From: Capsicum annuum
Lineage: Eukaryota > Streptophyta > Magnoliopsida > Solanales > Solanaceae
DNA: 64,000 nucleotides
Assembly (NCBI RefSeq): GCF_002878395.1
Contig: NW_025857693.1
Coordinates: 416,509 to 480,508, forward strand
Reading direction: 5' to 3'
Shown here one piece after another: positions 58,881 to 64,000 of the stretch. The notes below the pieces were generated by a model. It was not told the DNA's origin. It searched no databases and was given only the letters and a program-made list of their open reading frames with translations. The position numbers and the translations under genes are program-made. Within the stretch, counting starts at the first letter, position 1. Every line of letters begins with the position of its first letter.

Positions 58881-59524
58881 TATGTTGGGATTTTTGTACC
58901 CATCGGTGGATACATGTCTTGATGTTACTATATTGATTGTCATATGCCTTCGTATAGATTTATGCATACTTGACTACCCCGTAGATAATTTCTTTTAGTA
59001 GTAGATTGAGTGGGTTGTTGTGGTAATTTCCTTGGGGTATAGCATTTGGGTTAAAGTCCCTTTCTATTGGCATATTATCCTTAGTGTGACATTTGAGTGG
59101 TACTGGTTATGTTTTTCATTATCTTGTGCCACCTTAACTTTATACTATTATTGTCAATGTTATTGTTTTAACTTTGATTGAATCTTTCTTGGTGGACGAC
59201 TAGACTAGTGTTATCTAGTTAGTACTTTCTCCTTGCAATTCTTACCTATTGGTGTAGATTAATACCTCGGTTGATTAGTTTTCCTCTCTATTAGTAAGTT
59301 GAGACTAGTTATCAAGTGGAATATGAAATTCAAGGTATGCTTGGCCTTTTGTGGTGTTGTTATGATTTTAGCATTGGTACTTATTTTTATGGACCATTCA
59401 TAAGTCTGATTAGTTTGAGGGTTGTCCTTCCAGTTTGGTGTGTTTGTTGCTTGGTTGTTCTTTAGACCCTAGTATCAGTGTTGAGTTGATTACTCTATTC
59501 TTTCTGTGATATGGTTCACTGTAA
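58881..59524 (+). other. Decayed internal sequence of element G
   Basis: Expected to encode the rest of the protease of G, but no motif can be read in any frame. Ends at the start of the LTR of H. There is no polypurine tract before that LTR, which argues against it being the 3' LTR of G itself. Confidence 0.4.
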
Positions 59525-62098
59525 TGAGTCTCTAGGTCATTTTCTGAATTTACATATGTTTTTTGTCATTTTGACCTTTTCTATAGATTCTCGAAGTCAT
59601 TTGTGACTTGTTGGAACTGATAGTTCAGTTATCGAGTAGTTCATTTGGTTTTTAGAGCCAATTCCCAATTTTGAAGTCTTCACTATTTAGGATTGGTATC
59701 GTGTGTAAACTTTAGTTTATCAAACTTGTATGCTAATTTTGACAATTTCATCAGCTTCAGAATAATAATTTTTGGTTTACGGGACCTTTGGTTTGGGTCC
59801 CAAGGCTTCTGGACTCATTTTGGGCTATTTGTCAGAATTTAATAAAAATAGCCTTTTGGAGCGGGGCTCTATTTTTGTTGAAATGACCTCGGATAGAAAT
59901 TTGACTGCATTATTGAGTCCAAAATTTTAAATTTGATAGGGTAGCATAATTCATTTGTGTTCACGGGATTTTGAATGAATCTCGAGGAGTTGGTTCAAAC
60001 TTGGAATTATGTAAGTTTAAGTTTGTGCATCACTCAGCTTGTGCATCCTCTTAAGTGGACAAAGTTCGCTTAAGCGAAAGCCATTTAAGTGGCCAATCAG
60101 TTGTTTTAGCGACTAAAGCTTTCCGAGATGAGTCGCTTAAATGGTGGTTTGTCTGCTAAAGCAGATATCGCTTAAGAAAAAGGGCCAGACCTGTCAGGTA
60201 CCGCTTAAGTGGTATTGATATTGCTTTAGCGGTGACTGCTTAAGAGGTTAAGTGGCCACTTAAGAGCCTTCTTACCTATTTTTCTCCCTTTTTCACAAGT
60301 CTCAAGAGCTAAAAGCCCTAGAGAGTGTGGGAATTCGGAAGACAAATTATTGGGAGATTGTGGGGTGTTTGTGAGCTCAAATTTATTATTCCCTCATTGA
60401 AATCCTTTTAAGTTCCTGTCTATTATTAGTTTAATTCTTCTCTATAGACCAAAATCCCTAGATTATTGTTGGGTTGATTTTAGTATCATTTGAGCTCATA
60501 ATTTAACAATTCTTAAGGGTAAATGACCCTTGAACATAGAGGGAAGTGTTGATAGTTTTGAAAGAATGATTCTACAAGGGGCCTTTTGGACTTAAAGCAT
60601 AAAAATGCAATATGGGTACCGTTGTAGAATGGCATCGTGTAGAAGCTTCTCAAAGAGTAAATCACCAATTAAGCGGACTTCACAAGGCTTTTTTTAGTGT
60701 CCATGTAGGCTAAGCTTACTTTTCCCTTAGATTAAGCTTGTGTGTAGTATGGATATGATGATATGCTAGTTTTGGGTTGGGAATTAGATCTTGGAGATAT
60801 TCCTTACATAAATTGAATTATTTAGTTAATTAAGGAATAATAATTAGACGTAATTGACCTAACCACTCATTCTTTAGGAAGAATTATTATTTTAGGACTC
60901 AACGAGTCTTATTTAGTATCTTGTAGTGAAGTTTGACACCCTAGTCGAGTTTGGATTGAATTTGCCTTAGAGTGGATTATCGGGGTTAGAGTGGGTCCCT
61001 TCGGCCAAGCTTATGCCAAGTTTACTATTAATTCCTTATGGACTCAATACGTCTTGCATATTTTTCTAATTATATTATTAATGCCGAGAAGGTTTTAGGC
61101 ATGTGATGGTTTGTTCTAGATTAATGCTTAGGAGATGTTAAGACAGGTTCGATTCTGGCATTATTGTTAATATTAGTACCAGTTCAAGTTCGATGATTTA
61201 TGATACTAATATTGGATTGATTCTAGTATTACTGATGATATGAGATTCAATTTGAGTCTGGTATATGAGATACTAGTTTCCGTTTGATTCCTGTATTATG
61301 AGATTATTCCTTACGGTTGTATTTTATGGTATGGAAGGATCCACGATTATGATTTTGAAATATGGTTAATTAGTATAATTCCTGTTACTACTCCTTAATT
61401 TCACCTACTAGGTTTATGAGGGCCCATGTTGGGTTATTCACTGCACCTTTTGGGCTTATGAGACCTAGTTATGTATTGATAGCTATGTTTTCATTGATAT
61501 TATTATTCTAATTGTTTACTTACACTATTTGGAGCAATATTTCAGGTTTACCTTCTTCCCTTAACTTAGCTTATTTATCTTGAATTTTATTACATTTATA
61601 TTATGATTTAGCTCAACCGACCAATGAAGCCAACTGAGTATCCATGGCTTTGGTCCTCATACTACACTTTTGCACCCTTTTTATGCAAATTCGAGTACCA
61701 ATTGCGCCTTTAACACTGTGATTGTACTAGTCAGAGTTTGGAGATAGGGTGAGCTCTCAGATCCAAAGTTTACCTTTTAGCTATCTTCTATTTTTGGTTA
61801 GTCTTTCTATTTTTGAGACTATTGTACATTGACTTTGATAGTACTCATATTCATTAGGATTAGAGGCTCTTATACCGACTTTACTAGGTTGTGGAATGAT
61901 ATTACTCTCTCTTATTTCTCTTCATATATATTTTTTTCTTATGATTTATTTCTTGTAATTTGGTTACCTGTATAACTCTGTCATTTATGCCATTTTTCCA
62001 CCAACTAGCCCATTATTTATAATTTCAACTATGGTTTGGCTTACCTACTGGTGAAGTAAAGTAGCTACCATCATAACTCAGGAAATTGGATCGTAATA
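59525..62098 (+). repeat. 5' LTR of element H
   Basis: About 2.57 kb, TGAGTCTCTAGG start, collinear with 2997-6582. Includes a cluster of short palindromic words around 60040-60260. The 3' end is set by the primer site. Confidence 0.72.
60040..60265. repeat. CTTAAG / TTAAGTGG palindrome cluster
   Basis: Many copies of CTTAAG, TTAAGTGG and GCTTAAG in both orientations, including TTAAGTGGCCACTTAAG (60248-60264). The LTR of G has a decayed version with GCTAAAGTGG words near 3510-3720. Confidence 0.65.
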
Positions 62099-62100
62099 AA

Positions 62101-62114
62101 TTTGTATTGGAGCC
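62101..62114 (+). other. Primer binding site of element H (initiator tRNA-Met type, decayed)
   Basis: tttgtattggagcc right after the LTR, matching TGGTATCAGAGCC at most positions. Confidence 0.65.
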
Positions 62115-62300
62115 AAGTTCACCAGCATTCTTGGTATAAGATCAAGTGTCTAGTAGAGTCCAACAATCGAAATGATAATGTTTGTTTCTTATCTTTGGTA
62201 GGCTATAGTAAATTCTTAGGAAATCTTCACTCTCTTCACTCATTTCATGATGAAAGTGTGAGTTGGTTTCTAAGGTTCATTTGGATTCACTCTTTCACAG

Positions 62301-63640
62301 ATGGCTAGGACGCGTGCTACTTCTATATGAGATAAGGACCCTGAGTTCAAAACTAGGGATCCTACCAGAGTACGTGGATGACCTAGAGGTTGAGGACATC
62401 CGAGAGATGTAGCCCTAGCTAGAGACTAGGATAGGGGCCTTCACTAGATGTTATTTCTGCTCCCGTACAAGAGATTCATCCACCCCATCTAGTGGTAGGC
62501 CAGGGGACAGTCCAGGCTCTACTGTAGTTTATTTCTTCATCACTGCTATGGGATACACTGGTTCAGCTCTTTGGTTTAGTTGGTAATGCACCATTTGATG
62601 GTGCTCGGTCTATAGATTAGAGTGATACTAAGTAATAAATGCAGCCTATAGTTGTGGCTCCTAGATTTAAGATTTATCCAGTATCATTAGTCGCTCAGCT
62701 GGTACTTACCCAGCCTGCTATGCCTATTGAGGAGCAAAAAATGTTGGGTAGATTCTTAAGGTTGATTCCTCCTAGGTTTTTTGGCACACCGAGCGAGGAT
62801 GCATATGAGTTCTTGGTTGAATCTGAGGATAGACTCCGTAATTTATGCATAGTTGAGACTCGTGGTATGTACTACACTTCTTTCAAGTTAGATTTGGTGG
62901 CTCGACATTGGTAGAGGGGTTATATTAATTCTAGGCTAGCTGGATCTCCCCCGTTGACATAGACTCAGTTCTTTGAGGTTTTCTTGGAGAAGTATATGAC
63001 TCGTATCCTGAGATATCAGTTCTCAAGATTGGAAAAGGGATCCATGACTATTTTGGAGTCTGAGACTTGATTTTATACATTAGCTAGGCATGTTACTTCT
63101 ATTTTGTTGGCCGAGTATAAGTGGATTTAGTGGTTTGTTCGAGGATTGAGATTTTTTCTTTTCATGGATACACAAAGATTTATTGTCGTCGGTAGATCTT
63201 TTATTAAGGTTTGCGATCATCATGCCTAACTTATGGAGGAGATGCAACACGAGGACTAAGAGGTCATGATAAGAGGTCGCTCTGCCAGGGCGATTTTAGT
63301 AGGAGCTGGTGTGGCAAACGGTTCAGGGGCAGGTATTACCATAGTAGGTACCCACCATGCTAGTCATCAGCATTAGGGTTAGTGTAATAGTCCCATTCAT
63401 GCCATACTTCAGATTGTTGATTGAGGTCAGCCAAGATATAGTGATCATCCTGGTCAGACTAGTGGTTATCCTTTGAGAGGTTCATCTTTTGGGTTCTCTA
63501 GGCGAGGTGTTTATTCTGGGGCATGTCATGATTATGGGGCTTTTATCCATTTCTCTAAAGAGTGTCCCAGGCGTGGGGTAGTTATTCCAACATCTTAGAA
63601 TGTTTCGCCTATAAGGTAGTACCGCCCCCAGCTAGAGGTG
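62301..63640 (+). pseudogene. gag of element H (broken)
   Basis: ATG 62301 gives MARTRATS, then a stop. Capsid blocks follow: MLGRFLRLIPPRFFGTPSED, AYEFLVESEDRLRNLCIVE and FKLDLVARHW (62740-62911); a frame with TQFFEVFLEKYMTRILRYQF and SRLEKGSMTILE (62960-63060); FVRGLRFFL (63136). The Gly/Arg-rich linker leads to a zinc knuckle CHDYGAFIHFSKEC (63524-63565) whose second Cys is Tyr. Blocks stay largely in one frame, with TAG/TAA/TGA stops between them. Better preserved than the gag of G. Confidence 0.82.
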
Positions 63641-63816
63641 GCATACAGTGTCATCGGCGTGGTCCCTATAGTGCTTGTGGAGGTCCTCAAAAAGGTAGGA
63701 TAGGAGATCAGTTAGGTTCCTATCCAAGTGGTGGACAAGGTCATTTATATATTATTCCGAGTAGATTAGAAGCAAAGTCTTCGGATGTTGTTATTAAAGG
63801 TATGATATCAGTGTGC
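63641..63816 (+). pseudogene. Protease start of element H (cut by element I)
   Basis: GQGHLYIIPSRLEAKSSDVV and IKGMISVC form the linker and first beta-strand of a Tekay retropepsin. The catalytic motif would come next, but the sequence changes to another LTR at 63817. Confidence 0.68.
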
Positions 63817-64000
63817 TGTTGCATTCAAAAGCATACGCAAGTGTACGTGATCTTACAAGTAATATAGTGACTTAGACAGTCGGATATCGTACCCACGAGG
63901 ACTATACAACTAGCAAATTAACCAACTTTAGTTTTTGACAAGGAGGTATTCAGTGTTGTAATGTATCAACATGATTTTAAAGTTTTGAATAAAAATGTAA
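63817..64000 (-). repeat. Element I: start of an E-like LTR (truncated by window end)
   Basis: TGTTGCATTC followed by acaagtaatatagtg and gatatcgtacccacgaggac. It resembles the reverse complement of the LTR end of element E (21348 backward: TGTTGCGCCC, caagtaatatagtgg, gaatatcgttccctcagaga). This suggests a minus-strand Athila-type or gag-only element inserted in the protease of H. Only 184 bases are visible. Confidence 0.6.

Larger units (their letters stand above)
2997..59524 (+). mobile_element. Element G: outermost Gypsy (Tekay/Del-like) retrotransposon, interrupted
   Basis: Outer element of the nest. It comprises a 5' LTR (2997-6582), a decayed initiator-Met primer site, gag split into two halves (6598-7408 and 58364-58760) and a protease remnant (about 58770-58880). 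A 51-kb block (element A and its own insertions) separates the gag halves. RT, RNase H, integrase and the 3' LTR are not seen; the sequence is interrupted at about 59525 by the LTR of element H, a member of the same family, so the rest may lie beyond the window. Family is judged from the gag style, the Met-type primer site and similarity to H. The boundary at 59524 is the least certain. Confidence 0.65.
59525..64000 (+). mobile_element. Element H: Gypsy retrotransposon of the same family as G (runs off the window)
   Basis: 5' LTR 59525-62098, primer site 62101, gag from 62301, protease start to 63816. It is then interrupted by element I. Pol and the 3' LTR must lie beyond the window. It is clearly related to G in LTR, primer site and gag. 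Confidence 0.72.

Noticed and set aside
59525..62098. This LTR as the 3' LTR that closes element G
   Set aside because: It is followed by its own primer site and gag start and is not preceded by a polypurine tract, so it fits better as the 5' LTR of a separate element H.

Overview
The window looks like plant nuclear heterochromatin: AT-rich, with no recognisable host gene, tRNA or rRNA, and almost entirely built of decayed Ty3/Gypsy LTR retrotransposons. The mix of chromodomain (Tekay/Del-type) elements with initiator-Met primer sites and Athila/Tat-type elements with tRNA-Asp-like primer sites fits a large angiosperm genome. The style of the LTR ends resembles Solanaceae, but that last point is only an impression. 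All coding regions are broken by stops and frameshifts, and I see no intact element. LAYOUT: 1-2996 is non-coding sequence carrying one well-delimited hAT-type MITE (1716-2442, 8-bp target duplication). From 2997 onward there is a nest of insertions, all boundaries inferred by eye. Outer element G (+ strand, 5' LTR 2997-6582) has its gag gene split at 7408/58364 by element A (+, 7409-58358, Athila-like with gag, protease, RT, RNase H, integrase and an extra ORF downstream of pol). A's 5' LTR is split by element B (minus strand, 8107-35631, gag and protease plus an extra ORF but no RT or integrase). B's left LTR is split by a Tekay element D (minus, 8726-18831, perfect TSD TGTGG). B's internal region is split by a gag-only element E (+, 19687-27737), which is itself split by a solo LTR F (23585-25965, perfect TSD ACTAG). 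A's integrase gene is split by a second Tekay element C (minus, 41944-52460, TSD GTTCA/GTTTA). RIGHT END: after A, G resumes with its gag zinc knuckle and a protease remnant. It is then interrupted by element H, a relative of G (LTR 59525-62098, primer site, gag 62301-63640, start of protease). H is interrupted at 63817 by the first bases of an E-like LTR (element I) that runs off the window. RELATIONS: the depth is five along G > A > B > E > F. The nesting gives a relative age order, with G oldest and D, C and F among the youngest. A is the only Athila-type element here that still shows RT and integrase. B and E lack them and share with A the primer-site type and the LTR-end style, so they may have depended on an A-like helper. 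B and E also share an unexplained sequence motif that follows the coding part. No gene in the window appears able to make a complete product today.
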